Shown: positions 53,347 to 63,604 of the stretch, piece after piece | How the letters are laid out: each line of letters opens with the position of its first letter | Position numbering within the stretch: the first letter of the stretch is position 1 | Source of the DNA: Streptosporangium sp. NBC_01495 | GTDB taxonomy: Bacteria > Actinomycetota > Actinomycetes > Streptosporangiales > Streptosporangiaceae | Assembly (NCBI RefSeq): GCF_036250735.1 | Contig: NZ_CP109430.1 | Location: 3,100,001 to 3,164,000, forward strand | Direction: 5' to 3' | Length of the DNA: 64,000 nt | Program-made: the position numbers and the translations under genes | The notes under the pieces: generated by a model | Databases searched by the model: none | What the model saw: the letters and a program-made list of their open reading frames with translations, nothing else | What the model was told of the DNA's origin: nothing

Positions 53347-54267
53347 TCAGCCGTCGAGATGGCGGAACGCCTCGTGCGCCGAGCGTACGCTCTCGCGGAG
53401 CGCCCGCCGGAGCATGTCGGCGTCCTCGCTGAGATGGCCGATCTCCGGTCCGGAGAATCTGGCCGCGCCCGTCTCGGCGACGAGCTGCTCGTACTCGGGC
53501 AGGTGCGCCCGCAGGGCCTCGATCTGTCCCTGGGAGAGCAGCGCCCGCTCCGCCTCGGCCACGTGGCCCGCGTAGCGTTCCAGGGCCTCGACCCGCGCGA
53601 GCACGGCGGCCTCGCTGGCGGCCAGTGCCCGCTCCAGCGGCGCCATCGCCGCGACGACCTCGGGGCTCCGGCCGCCCCTGGCGAGGTTGCGGTGCTTGGC
53701 CCGCAGCGCGGAGAGCTTGGTCAGCAGCCGGGCGATCTCCCACTCCTCGGCGGGGAGCATCACCGAGTTGCGCACGCTGTCGAGCATGCCCATCGCGTTG
53801 ACCCGCGAGCGCAGGACGTGGTCGATCGCCCGCTGGACCCGGCCGAGCAGGTGCCTGGCGTCGTGGTCGAAGTCCTCCAGGAGCAGGAAACGTCCCTGCC
53901 AGTGCCGCGAGTGCGCGTACAGGAGCCGCTCGACGGAGTCGACGGGAGAGGGCTTCCTGGCGAGGTAGATCACCCCGAGGATGAGGATGTACATGCTGAT
54001 CAGCGTGGTGAGCATCGCGACGGACGCCGTGGGCGGAGCACCGATGACGAAGAGGCCACTCGCGGCGAGAGCCACCGTCCCGCCGAAGATCCCTACGAGC
54101 ATTCCCGGGACCCTGGAGTCGTTCACGTCCCTGGGCGGGCGTCCGGTGCGAAGGCGGTAGAGCAGGGGACCGTTCCGGCGGAAGAGATCGGCGACATCCC
54201 TGGGCACCTCAGGATCGACCACCACGCGCTGCACAGGCTCGCCCCCTTTGCCGTGTTTCAAGAGCAT
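53347..54267 (-). CDS. Two-helix membrane protein with coiled coil, paralogue 2
   Basis: This 306-residue paralogue of the preceding protein has the same layout but lacks the Pro-rich tail, ending at HEAFRHLDG. SRVNAMGMLDSVRNSVMLP, EWEIARLLTKLS and LERALAASEAAVLARVEALE are identical between the two, while the transmembrane regions differ. Only 1 bp separates its stop from the start of the downstream copy, so they are co-transcribed. Function unknown. Confidence 0.8.
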   Translation of the reverse strand: MLLKHGKGGEPVQRVVVDPEVPRDVADLFRRNGPLLYRLRTGRPPRDVNDSRVPGMLVGIFGGTVALAASGLFVIGAPPTASVAMLTTLISMYILILGVIYLARKPSPVDSVERLLYAHSRHWQGRFLLLEDFDHDARHLLGRVQRAIDHVLRSRVNAMGMLDSVRNSVMLPAEEWEIARLLTKLSALRAKHRNLARGGRSPEVVAAMAPLERALAASEAAVLARVEALERYAGHVAEAERALLSQGQIEALRAHLPEYEQLVAETGAARFSGPEIGHLSEDADMLRRALRESVRSAHEAFRHLDG

Positions 54268-54460
54268 AGCGATTAACCATGTTTCGGGTCATGCGTCCTT
54301 ACATGGTGCCTCCCTATCATCGAGTATCGCGTGCCGAAAGCATGATCGTAATGATTGCCCGGAGATCGTCCCAGGTGGAAGCGGGGCCGCTCTAGAGGCG
54401 GGTCCGGGGCGGCCGGTCCGGGACGCGGGGCCATGGCGAGCGGCGAGGGGAAGGCGCGGG

Positions 54461-55192
54461 ATGGACAACGGGGCTCGGTGGAGCGACAAGGCCGGGTGGG
54501 GGAGCGGAGACGCGAAGACGTCCGGACCCCGGCCGGGGGATCGCGACGGCGGACGACACGGGCAGGGCGCGGATCCGCGAAGGAAGGCGCCGTGGAAGAC
54601 GGCGACCGAGTTGGAACACCGTCTCGTCCTTCTCGCGGCCGTCATCCTCCTCGCGTCCGGCCGCGGCCCCAGGGCGTCGCTCAGCCAGGACTCGGTGGAC
54701 CGGTCGCTGTCGCAGGGGGTGGATCCGGATCTCATCTACCTGGTGGACCTGCCGGGATTCGAGCTGGCGGACCTGTCGGCCGGTGTGGTCGGGGACGACG
54801 GGTTCGGCGCCACCTACTGGTCGCCGGGCGGGCACGTAGATCTGAGAGTCCATCACAGCACGTCCGAGGCCGCCCGGCTCGCAAGCACGAGGATCATGGG
54901 CGCCGAACCGTGGACGGCACCGGTGAACTGCGAGAGTGACGAGGTGGGCCGATACCGCTCGGGGGGAGGCCGGCACGAGTACGCGGTGCTCCGGGCCGGT
55001 CACCTCATTTGGCTGAACTGCCCTGTCGGGCTCGTCGACCGGGCCGTGCTGAAGGCCGCCATGGCCGGCGTGTGGCAGGTGACCTGGAAGGGCCCCCGGA
55101 CACCCCCGCCGCGACACCCCCCGGTGCGGCGCGGCGACCTGCCGGCCACCGGCGACGGCGCGCCGATCAAGTACAGGGGAGCCGGAGGCTGA
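54461..55192 (+). CDS. Hypothetical protein
   Basis: This frame of about 243 residues begins MDNGARWSDKAGWGSGD, with a hydrophilic Arg/Gly-rich N-terminus and one hydrophobic segment (LVLLAAVILLASG, about 54-66). A soluble part follows with VDPDLIYLVDLPGFELADLS and NCESDEVGRY. The C-terminus is Pro/Arg rich. ATG 54461 is preceded by a purine-rich stretch. It may be a membrane-anchored protein. Not recognised. Confidence 0.6.
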   Translation: MDNGARWSDKAGWGSGDAKTSGPRPGDRDGGRHGQGADPRRKAPWKTATELEHRLVLLAAVILLASGRGPRASLSQDSVDRSLSQGVDPDLIYLVDLPGFELADLSAGVVGDDGFGATYWSPGGHVDLRVHHSTSEAARLASTRIMGAEPWTAPVNCESDEVGRYRSGGGRHEYAVLRAGHLIWLNCPVGLVDRAVLKAAMAGVWQVTWKGPRTPPPRHPPVRRGDLPATGDGAPIKYRGAGG

Positions 55193-55292
55193 GCCGGTCC
55201 GGACGGATCGCCTCGCGCTCTACGTCCCGGTGATTCTTACGGCCCTGTGAGTCTCTCCTACGGCCCCGTGAGGTCCTGGCCCTGTGCGTCTT

Positions 55293-55817
55293 CTACGGCC
55301 CAGTGAGGACGTAGAGCAGCGCGGCCATGCTGGTGCCGCACGTGACGTCACCCTTGCCGACCATGTCGCGGATGTCGGCGAGGGGCACCCACTCGATGCG
55401 CTCGGCCTCCCATGCCTCGGCCGGCGGGCCGATGTGGGTGGCGCCGTCGGCGTGGAAGATGTGGTGGACCGAGTCGGAGATCCCGTTGGTCGGCTGGACG
55501 CGCAGCAGCGCGCGCAGCGGTCCGGGCCGCCAGCCGGTCTCCTCCTCGACCTCGCGCGCGGCGGCCGCCGGCGGCTCCTCACCGTCGTCGATCCCGCCGA
55601 TGGGGATCTCCCAGCCCCACGAGTCGGTGATGAAGCGATGCCGCCAGATCAGCAGCACCCGGCGCCGATCGTCGGTGACGACGGCCCCGGCTCCCGGCGC
55701 GGTACGGATCAGCCGGTGGTCCAGGTGCCTGCCGTCGGGAAGCTCCACATCCGCCACCCGGACATCGAGCCATCGGTCGGTGTAGAGAGGTTCTTCGGAG
55801 TGAACCTGCCAGCGCAT
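55293..55817 (-). CDS. Nudix hydrolase
   Basis: This 174-residue protein has the Nudix box GGIDDGEEPPAAAAREVEEE followed by TGW (G-x5-E-x7-REVxEExG) at about residues 75-97. It should hydrolyse a nucleoside diphosphate linked to another group; the RLIRTAPGAGAVV start resembles ADP-ribose/ADP-sugar hydrolases. ATG 55817 follows gggag by 8 nt; a TTG at 55832 is less likely. Confidence 0.9.
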   Translation of the reverse strand: MRWQVHSEEPLYTDRWLDVRVADVELPDGRHLDHRLIRTAPGAGAVVTDDRRRVLLIWRHRFITDSWGWEIPIGGIDDGEEPPAAAAREVEEETGWRPGPLRALLRVQPTNGISDSVHHIFHADGATHIGPPAEAWEAERIEWVPLADIRDMVGKGDVTCGTSMAALLYVLTGP

Positions 55818-55823
55818 GCGGCG

Positions 55824-56131
55824 TGCTCCCAACGTGGTTACCTGATCTCGGCCCCACGCTACCGGGGCGGGCGGTCATCGTGGGGCGGCGCGACACCGGC
55901 ACCGTGACGGAAGCGACGCCGGTCAACGGCATCGCGGCGTCGGCGATCGCGAGGCCGTCTTCGGTTTCCCCGATCCCCGGCTTCCCGGCTTTCTCGATTC
56001 GCCGCTTCGCCGGTGCGCGCCGGGGGCCTGGCGGCGCGCACCGCAGTGGATGATCGTGCCCGCGTCGGCCGCACGGCCCGCTCGCCGTCGCCGGCGCGGA
56101 CCTGGACGTTAGACGCCTCTTCCGAGCGCTG
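55824..56131. other. Intergenic stretch without recognised features
   Basis: I see no convincing gene, repeat or RNA here between the Nudix and PPOX-type genes. It is GC-rich with only short chance hairpins. Confidence 0.5.
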
Positions 56132-56563
56132 TCAGCCGATCTTCTCGCCGTACACGTGGTCGACCGTCATGACCATGAGCACCCTGCGGTCGGACACCAT
56201 CACCGACCGGTACTCGTCCCAGTCCGGGTGCTCCCCGGCGGCGACGCGGTAGTAGTCGACCAGTGCCTCGACCTCGGGGCCGCGGGGGTCGGTCCCCGGC
56301 CCGGTGAGTGTCGCCGTGCCGTCGGCGGTGGCCCACGCCAGGCCGTCGGGGCTGGTCACCTCCAGCGTGGCTCGTGGGTCTCGACGCAGATTCGCCGTCT
56401 TGGCGCGTCCCTCGGTCATCGAGACGTAGATGACATCGGCCTCCTGGTCGTAGAAGGGCATGACGGGGGAGAGCTGGGGGCGGCCGTCCGACTTGATCGT
56501 CGCGAGGACACCGAGCCGGCTTTCCGCGAGCAGAGTGCGCGGGGTGAATGGCGTGGCGGTCAT
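56132..56563 (-). CDS. PPOX-class flavin/F420-dependent oxidoreductase
   Basis: This 143-residue protein has the split-barrel pattern LAESRLGVLATIKSDGRPQL, SPVMPFYDQEADVIYVSM, AKTANLRRDPRATLEV and a C-terminal DEYRSVMVSDRRVLMVM. It belongs to the pyridoxamine-phosphate-oxidase-like group, many actinomycete members of which use coenzyme F420. It probably reduces an unidentified substrate as a homodimer. ATG 56563 is the family-like start. Confidence 0.85.
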   Translation of the reverse strand: MTATPFTPRTLLAESRLGVLATIKSDGRPQLSPVMPFYDQEADVIYVSMTEGRAKTANLRRDPRATLEVTSPDGLAWATADGTATLTGPGTDPRGPEVEALVDYYRVAAGEHPDWDEYRSVMVSDRRVLMVMTVDHVYGEKIG

Positions 56564-56795
56564 GCCAGGGCCAAGTCGCGACGGGACGCCGGTTATTCCT
56601 GGCGACGCGGAGCCGAGGGCCGGGTGTGGTGGCGGCTCAACCAGCCTCGGGGGCGGCGGACGCCTCCTCGGCCGGGAACAGGATCGGGCTGAGCAGGTAT
56701 CGCGCGCTCGGGTGTGGATTCGTTCGCCGGCCGGGTGCGATCCGGGGCGGGACTGGTTCACGTGAGTGTCCCGGTGACCTGCGAGCGCGGAGGAC

Positions 56796-58082
56796 TCACC
56801 GTGGTGATGTCGGTTGGGTGATGGAGTCGTTCAAGGGGTCCATCCGCCGTCGGTGGCGCGCCGCGGGGAGTGGCCGGTGGTCGGTGGTGGCCTGCCGGGC
56901 GCTGGCCAGCGCGGCCAGGGCGGTGGTGATCGGGACGGCCGCGATGAGCCCCAGGGTGCCCACCACGCTGCGGATGATCTCGGTGGCGATGACCGGATTG
57001 GTCAGCACCTCGCCGATGGGCTGGTCGCCGACGCTGACCAGCAGGAGCAGCGGCAGAGACGCGCCCGCGTAGGCGAGGATGATCGTGTTGATCACCGAGG
57101 CGATGTGGGCGCGGCCGACCCTGGCGGCGGCCCGGTACAGCTGGGCGAAGGTGTAGCCGGGGTTGGCGTGCGCGAGTTCGGTGACGGTGACGGCCTGGGT
57201 GACGGTGACGTCGTCCAGCACGCCGAGCGAGCCGATGATGATGCTGGCCAGCAGCAGGCCCTCGGTGTTGATCCGGTAGCTGACGTCCAGGTAGAACGAG
57301 CTCTCGTCGGTGATTCCGTTGAGCTGGGCGATGCCGATGGCCGCGTACGACAGCAGGCCGGTCAGGCTGAGGCTGATCAGGGTGCCGACCACGGCCATCG
57401 AAGTGGGGACGGTGAAGCCGTGGGTGAGGTAGAGCACCGTGAGCATGATCGCCGCGGCGCCGACGATGGCGACCAGCAGCGGCTGTTCCCCGGTCAGGAT
57501 CGCCGGGATGACGAACATCAGGAGCAGCACGAACGTGATGGCCAGCCCGACCAGCGCCATCACCCCGCGCCAGCGTCCGAAGGCGATCACCGCCACCGCG
57601 AACGCGACACCGGCCAGCCACAGCGGGGAGGACCGGTCGTGGTCGGAGATCTGGTACGGCGGCATCTCCAGCTCACCGCCGCCCGGCGTATGTATCAGGA
57701 TCACGTCGTCGCCCGCGGCGAACTTCTGTGAGCCGGGTCCGCTGGGCAGGCCGCTGGTGATGAAACGACCGGTCTGCGGCCCGCTGGTCAGCTCGACCTT
57801 GGCGTCGCCACAGGTGGCGGGGTCGGCCGGCGGCTGCTGACCGGGGGGTTGCCCGTCCGCGGGCGGCTCCTGCGGGCACGGGGTGAGGGTGACGGTGGTG
57901 ATCGTCCCGGTCACCCGCTGCAGGCCGGCCGACGGCTGGCCGGTGGAGGTGAGTTCGGCGGGCCACAGCCAGATCAGGGCGGTCAGCGTGGCCAGCGCCA
58001 GGGGAACGATGACGGCCAGTGTCGCCCACACCGTGCCACGGGAGCTGGGGGCGGCCGGGCCGTGTGAATGGTTGGCACCCAT
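56796..58082 (-). CDS. YibE/F family membrane protein
   Basis: This 428-residue protein has one N-terminal helix, an extracytoplasmic segment (about 45-150, Pro/Gln rich with two Cys), then seven or eight helices. LGVLDDVTVTQAVTVTELA and the membrane core match the YibE/F family. Its function is not established; some members are thought to affect export or ion handling. The C-terminal tail is basic. It is a single gene. Confidence 0.87.
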   Translation of the reverse strand: MGANHSHGPAAPSSRGTVWATLAVIVPLALATLTALIWLWPAELTSTGQPSAGLQRVTGTITTVTLTPCPQEPPADGQPPGQQPPADPATCGDAKVELTSGPQTGRFITSGLPSGPGSQKFAAGDDVILIHTPGGGELEMPPYQISDHDRSSPLWLAGVAFAVAVIAFGRWRGVMALVGLAITFVLLLMFVIPAILTGEQPLLVAIVGAAAIMLTVLYLTHGFTVPTSMAVVGTLISLSLTGLLSYAAIGIAQLNGITDESSFYLDVSYRINTEGLLLASIIIGSLGVLDDVTVTQAVTVTELAHANPGYTFAQLYRAAARVGRAHIASVINTIILAYAGASLPLLLLVSVGDQPIGEVLTNPVIATEIIRSVVGTLGLIAAVPITTALAALASARQATTDHRPLPAARHRRRMDPLNDSITQPTSPR

Positions 58083-58295
58083 GGTCGAAAAAGCTCTCCT
58101 TAGGGGCGGGGAAAGCGAAAGTACCGTACCGCGAAGGTGACCGTGTCGCCGTACGCCGGTGTGGCGAGTTCCTGACGCGCCTGAACCGGGTAGGGCATCT
58201 CGAGGCCTGCCGCCAGAGGTCAGGGTTTCCGGAAAACCTGTCCGAACGCGGCGCGACGGCCTCCGGTGAGACCGGGGGTGACGGCCGAACGCGAA

Positions 58296-58326
58296 AGGCC
58301 AGATCCGCGATCTCCGGATCTGGCCT
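58296..58326 (-). terminator. Terminator of the tRNA cluster
   Basis: A perfect 12-bp stem (58296-58307 with 58315-58326) and 7-nt loop is followed, on the minus strand, by tttcg. It lies 20 bp beyond the last tRNA gene (Val) of the minus-strand cluster. Confidence 0.75.
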
Positions 58327-58345
58327 CTGAGCTGGTGAAATCGGG

Positions 58346-58417
58346 TGGACGATACAGGGATTGAACCTGTGACCTCTTCCGTGTCAGGGAAGCGCTCTCC
58401 CGCTGAGCTAATCGTCC
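58346..58417 (-). tRNA. tRNA-Val (GAC)
   Basis: A 72-nt cloverleaf with acceptor stem ggacgat/atcgtcc. The anticodon loop ctGACac is flanked by cttcc/ggaag, and the T arm contains ggttcaatcc. It is the last of four tRNAs on the minus strand. CCA is not encoded. Confidence 0.95.
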
Positions 58418-58430
58418 TCGGGTGAACCAG

Positions 58431-58502
58431 AGCGGAAGACGGGATTCGAACCCGCGACCCTCACCTTGGCAAGGTGATGCTCTACCACTGAGCCACTTCC
58501 GC
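58431..58502 (-). tRNA. tRNA-Gly (GCC), copy 2
   Basis: The acceptor stem is gcggaag/cttccgc. Anticodon GCC lies between caccTT and AAggtg, and the T arm is gggttcgaatccc. The sequence is identical to the copy at 58673. Confidence 0.95.
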
Positions 58503-58576
58503 GTATTCGCTTCGGGTTTCCCCTCGGCGCTCGCACTACTTTACCGGATCCCGGAGGGTCCGATGGTCGTGCAATG

Positions 58577-58647
58577 AGGTGGAGACGGGATTTGAACCCG
58601 TGTAGACGGCTTTGCAGGCCGTTGCCTCGCCTCTCGGCCACTCCACC
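58577..58647 (-). tRNA. tRNA-Cys (GCA)
   Basis: The acceptor stem is ggtggag/ctccacc. Anticodon GCA lies within ggcctGCAaagcc, and the T arm is gggttcaaatccc. It lies between the two identical tRNA-Gly genes. Confidence 0.95.
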
Positions 58648-58672
58648 GGTCAGGCCCCTGCGGGCCCGCCGG

Positions 58673-58744
58673 AGCGGAAGACGGGATTCGAACCCGCGAC
58701 CCTCACCTTGGCAAGGTGATGCTCTACCACTGAGCCACTTCCGC
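58673..58744 (-). tRNA. tRNA-Gly (GCC), copy 1
   Basis: Identical in sequence to the tRNA-Gly at 58431. It is first in the transcription order Gly-Cys-Gly-Val. The duplication probably supplies the high demand for GGC codons. Confidence 0.95.
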
Positions 58745-58832
58745 GTGACCCCCGGAAACGGCTCCGGGGCACGTGAAAACTCTAGCGCCTCCACAGGGCG
58801 GATGTGCGCAACGAGCCGGACCCCGGAGATCC

Positions 58833-61043
58833 TCACCTGGTGACCGGCTGGACGTCGGAGGCCCGGACGAACATGATCCGGTGCCCGAACTGGATCTGCC
58901 GGTAGCGGGCATCGCCCGTGACGACGCGGTGCACCGACGGGTCGAAGGCGGCCGCCCTGAGGTACGAGGCCCGGGTCGTCGGGCCGGAGCTGTACGCCTG
59001 CCCGGCGGGTATCGAGTACTGCAGCGGGGTCAGGGTCTGCACGGGAACGCCCCCCGGGTAGGCGGGGGCCTTCGGGTAGGCCCTGCCGTACACCTTCACC
59101 GGGGAACGGCCCGGTTTGGGCGTCACCAGGGGGCCGGACGCGCGCACGGAGGTGGGGGCCGCGGCCGGGTCGTGGAACCACGCCTTCTGGCCGAGGTACC
59201 AGATCGCGGTCCAGTCGCCCCTGCGCTCGGCGAGCGCGTACCGCTGGCCGGTGGAGGCGCGGGCGGCGTGGTCGTAGACGCTGTACGTGGAGTCGCCGGT
59301 GGGGTGCTTGCCGACGTCCCTGACCAGCGGCGCGGTGAAGGAGGGGCGCGTGCGCAGCCAGACCGAGGCGGCGCCCAGGCTGCGGCACCCCCCGGTACAG
59401 CCGGTGAATCCCGGCCTGTTGGTGCCGTAGTCGGGCCTGATCAGCACCGAGCGCGCGGCGTCGCCGCCCGAGGCGCGCAGCGGCCTGCCGAGCAGCTCGA
59501 AGTAGTGGGCCCAGTCCCAGTAGGGGCCGGGGTCCTCGTGCATTCCGCCCACGGTCTCCGGGGTGGTGCCCGGCACGTTGTCGTGTCCCAGGATGTGCGC
59601 CCGGTCGAGGGGGATGTCGTACTTGGCCGCGAGGTGGCGGACCAGCCTGGCCGAGGCCAGGTACATCGCCTCGGTGAACCAGGCGCCGCCCCTGGCCAGG
59701 TAGCCCTCGTGCTCCAGGCCGATGGAGCGGGAGTTGACGTACCAGTTTCCCGCGTGCCAGCCGACGTCCCTGGCCCGCAGGTGCTGGGCGATGTGGCCGT
59801 CGGCGGAGCGGATGGTGAAGTGCCAGCTCAGATAGGCGGGGTTCCTGACCAGGCGGGTCATGGCGTCGTAGCTCGTCTCCCCGTCGTGGATCACGATGTA
59901 GTCGATCTCCCGGGGGCCGTCGGAGCGGTCGTGGTTGCCGTACCCGCCGCCAGGGAGCCGCTTGTACGCGGCGGGGAGCCACTCGCAGGAGACGCTTTTC
60001 GGGCAGTCGGGGCCCGGCACAGGGGCGGGCCGCTTGGCGAGCATCATGGTGATCTTCTTGGCGGGGGTGGGCGCGGGCGTGGGCACCGGGGTGGGTGTGG
60101 GGGCGGGTGACGCCAGGGGTGGCCCGGAGGGCGAGGCGCGCCGTTCCAGGGGGAGCGGTGCTCGCGGCCCGGACGGCCCGGAGGGTCCGGAGGGTCCCGA
60201 TGGTCCAGGGGGTTTCGAATGCCCGGACGGCTCGGACGACCCGAAGGGCGTGTACGGCTTGGAGGGTGTGGACAGGTCCGGTGTGGCGGGGAGTGTCACC
60301 CGCTCGCCGTCGTCGGTCACCCGTGAGGCGCCGGCCCTCATCGTCGCGTAGACCTCGTCGGCGAAGGAGAGCGCGGCCTCCCTTCCCGCCGCGCCCCTCT
60401 CCCGGGTGCCGGGGTAGCGGGCCACGGCGTCGTACCAGCTCGCCGGGTCGTCGAGGGATCCCCCGCCGGTACGGCGCCGGTGGTCGGCGAGCAGCGCGGC
60501 GCCGCCCATGATGTTGGCGGAGGCGTCCTCGCGCAGCCGGTCGGGGGACAGGCCGGTCAGCTCCGAGGCCCGTCGCAGGGTGTCCTCCGGCGGGTCCGCC
60601 GCCACGGGCGGGAGGGCGATCACGCGAGGTCGGGTCTCGTCGCCGCGTGGATCCTCCCCGGCGCCGTGGGGCCGTCCGGGCTCGGCCCGGCCGTCGACCA
60701 GGTGCATCGGGCCGTACCCGGCGGAGACGCTGGGCAGCCCGTCGTGGCCCTCCCAGCGGGACTCCAGGTAGGAGACCGCGAGCAGCACGCTCTCGGGCAC
60801 CCCGTACGCCCGTGCCGCCTCGGTGAAGGCGGCCTGCCTGCCGGACCGCGGCCTCGCCCCCGTCGCCGTGCCCGGCCTCGCCCCCGGCCCCGTCGCAGTG
60901 CCGGGTGGTGCCGTGGTCCCGGAGAGGGCCGGGTGCGTCCGGAGCCGCGCCGGCCGATCCCCGGGACGTGCCGCCTCCGCGGGGACGACCGAGGCCAGGA
61001 CGGCGAGAGCGGCGACGACGGTGATCCCCGGCAGGCGGCGCAT
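58833..61043 (-). CDS. Multidomain N-acetylmuramoyl-L-alanine amidase with lytic-transglycosylase-like and SH3-like regions
   Basis: This 736-residue secreted protein has a signal peptide (about 1-24) and a lysozyme-like region (about 70-245, FTEAARAYGVPESVLLAVSY then LESRW). A Pro/Ser/Gly linker with GPSGPSGPSGPSGP follows (250-335). The amidase_2 domain (about 375-520) has zinc-site motifs IVIHDGETS, GWHAGN and HEDPGPYWDW. An SH3-like domain with RPSFTAPLVRDVGKHP and GDWTAIWYLGQKAWF comes next, then a C-terminal region. It should cut both peptide and possibly glycan bonds of peptidoglycan. Confidence 0.87.
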   Translation of the reverse strand: MRRLPGITVVAALAVLASVVPAEAARPGDRPARLRTHPALSGTTAPPGTATGPGARPGTATGARPRSGRQAAFTEAARAYGVPESVLLAVSYLESRWEGHDGLPSVSAGYGPMHLVDGRAEPGRPHGAGEDPRGDETRPRVIALPPVAADPPEDTLRRASELTGLSPDRLREDASANIMGGAALLADHRRRTGGGSLDDPASWYDAVARYPGTRERGAAGREAALSFADEVYATMRAGASRVTDDGERVTLPATPDLSTPSKPYTPFGSSEPSGHSKPPGPSGPSGPSGPSGPRAPLPLERRASPSGPPLASPAPTPTPVPTPAPTPAKKITMMLAKRPAPVPGPDCPKSVSCEWLPAAYKRLPGGGYGNHDRSDGPREIDYIVIHDGETSYDAMTRLVRNPAYLSWHFTIRSADGHIAQHLRARDVGWHAGNWYVNSRSIGLEHEGYLARGGAWFTEAMYLASARLVRHLAAKYDIPLDRAHILGHDNVPGTTPETVGGMHEDPGPYWDWAHYFELLGRPLRASGGDAARSVLIRPDYGTNRPGFTGCTGGCRSLGAASVWLRTRPSFTAPLVRDVGKHPTGDSTYSVYDHAARASTGQRYALAERRGDWTAIWYLGQKAWFHDPAAAPTSVRASGPLVTPKPGRSPVKVYGRAYPKAPAYPGGVPVQTLTPLQYSIPAGQAYSSGPTTRASYLRAAAFDPSVHRVVTGDARYRQIQFGHRIMFVRASDVQPVTR

Positions 61044-61196
61044 AGCGGTTCCTCCCCCTCTGGTAACTACCTAGAGTTATCAGAGATTACCGACTGTCGC
61101 GCATTGCGGCGGGGTTGAGATGTTGAAGAGATTCTCTGCCCGAAATCGGGCAGGAAACTTGGTGTGTTCTCTCACGGATGCGTATGGTCCTGCTCT

Positions 61197-61472
61197 GTGT
61201 CCACGGCACGGAATCCGCATGAGGATCTGATCACCCACCTGACCCGGACGAGCGCGCTCGGTCCGGGCGAGGCGGCACGGGTCGTCGCGGACGTGCTGGC
61301 CTACTTCTCCGAGCCCGTCGACGAGTTCGTCCGGCGGCGCCACACGGAGCTCAAGGCCAGGGGGCTGGTCAACGACGAGATCTTCCCCAGGGTCGCCGCC
61401 GAGCTGGCGGTACGCCGTGTCGCGGCACCCGAACTCTCCCTGCGACAGCTTCGCCGGATCGTCTACGGGTAA
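61197..61472 (+). CDS. Small conserved hypothetical protein upstream of glmS
   Basis: This 91-residue helical protein reads STARNPHEDLITHLTRTSAL, then VVADVLAYFSEPVDEFVRRR and LSLRQLRRIVYG. GTG 61197 fits better than an in-frame ATG at 61164. It lies 43 bp before glmS on the same strand. Similar short proteins precede glmS in related genomes, as far as I recall. Function unknown. Confidence 0.7.
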   Translation: MSTARNPHEDLITHLTRTSALGPGEAARVVADVLAYFSEPVDEFVRRRHTELKARGLVNDEIFPRVAAELAVRRVAAPELSLRQLRRIVYG

Positions 61473-61515
61473 CAGATGACGGCACCTCAATCGTTTATGA
61501 ATAAGGAGTGGCTAC

Positions 61516-63336
<1,821 letters not shown>

Positions 63337-63604
63337 GGCCCCCGGCCCCCATCCCTCCGGTCCCCGGCCCCTGTCCCTCGCCCCCGGCGCCCCGGCCTCG
63401 CTTCGTCCGGCCTGCCGGGTGCGCCGGGTGCTCCGCGTGCTCCCGGGCTCCGCGGGCGCCGTGGGCTCCCGTGAGGTGGCCGCCCGCGATGCTCGATGAC
63501 TCGTGTCCGGGTGCGGGCGAGATTTCCGCATACCCCCACTTCGTCACAGAAAGTGAGTAAGAAGTAACCTTTGGTATGAGGGGTTCTTGGGGGAAGGGGC
63601 GCTT

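Noticed and set aside
60165..60240. Possible CRISPR or short tandem repeat
   Set aside because: The repeat is the in-frame GPSGPSGP linker of the amidase; there are no spacers. No CRISPR array was seen in the window.
61044..61196. c-di-AMP (ydaO-type) riboswitch before the cell-wall amidase
   Set aside because: Such switches precede many actinomycete cell-wall hydrolases, but I could not find the conserved core in this leader.
61473..61515. glmS ribozyme upstream of glmS
   Set aside because: Only 43 nt separate glmS from the preceding gene, and no ribozyme core is visible.
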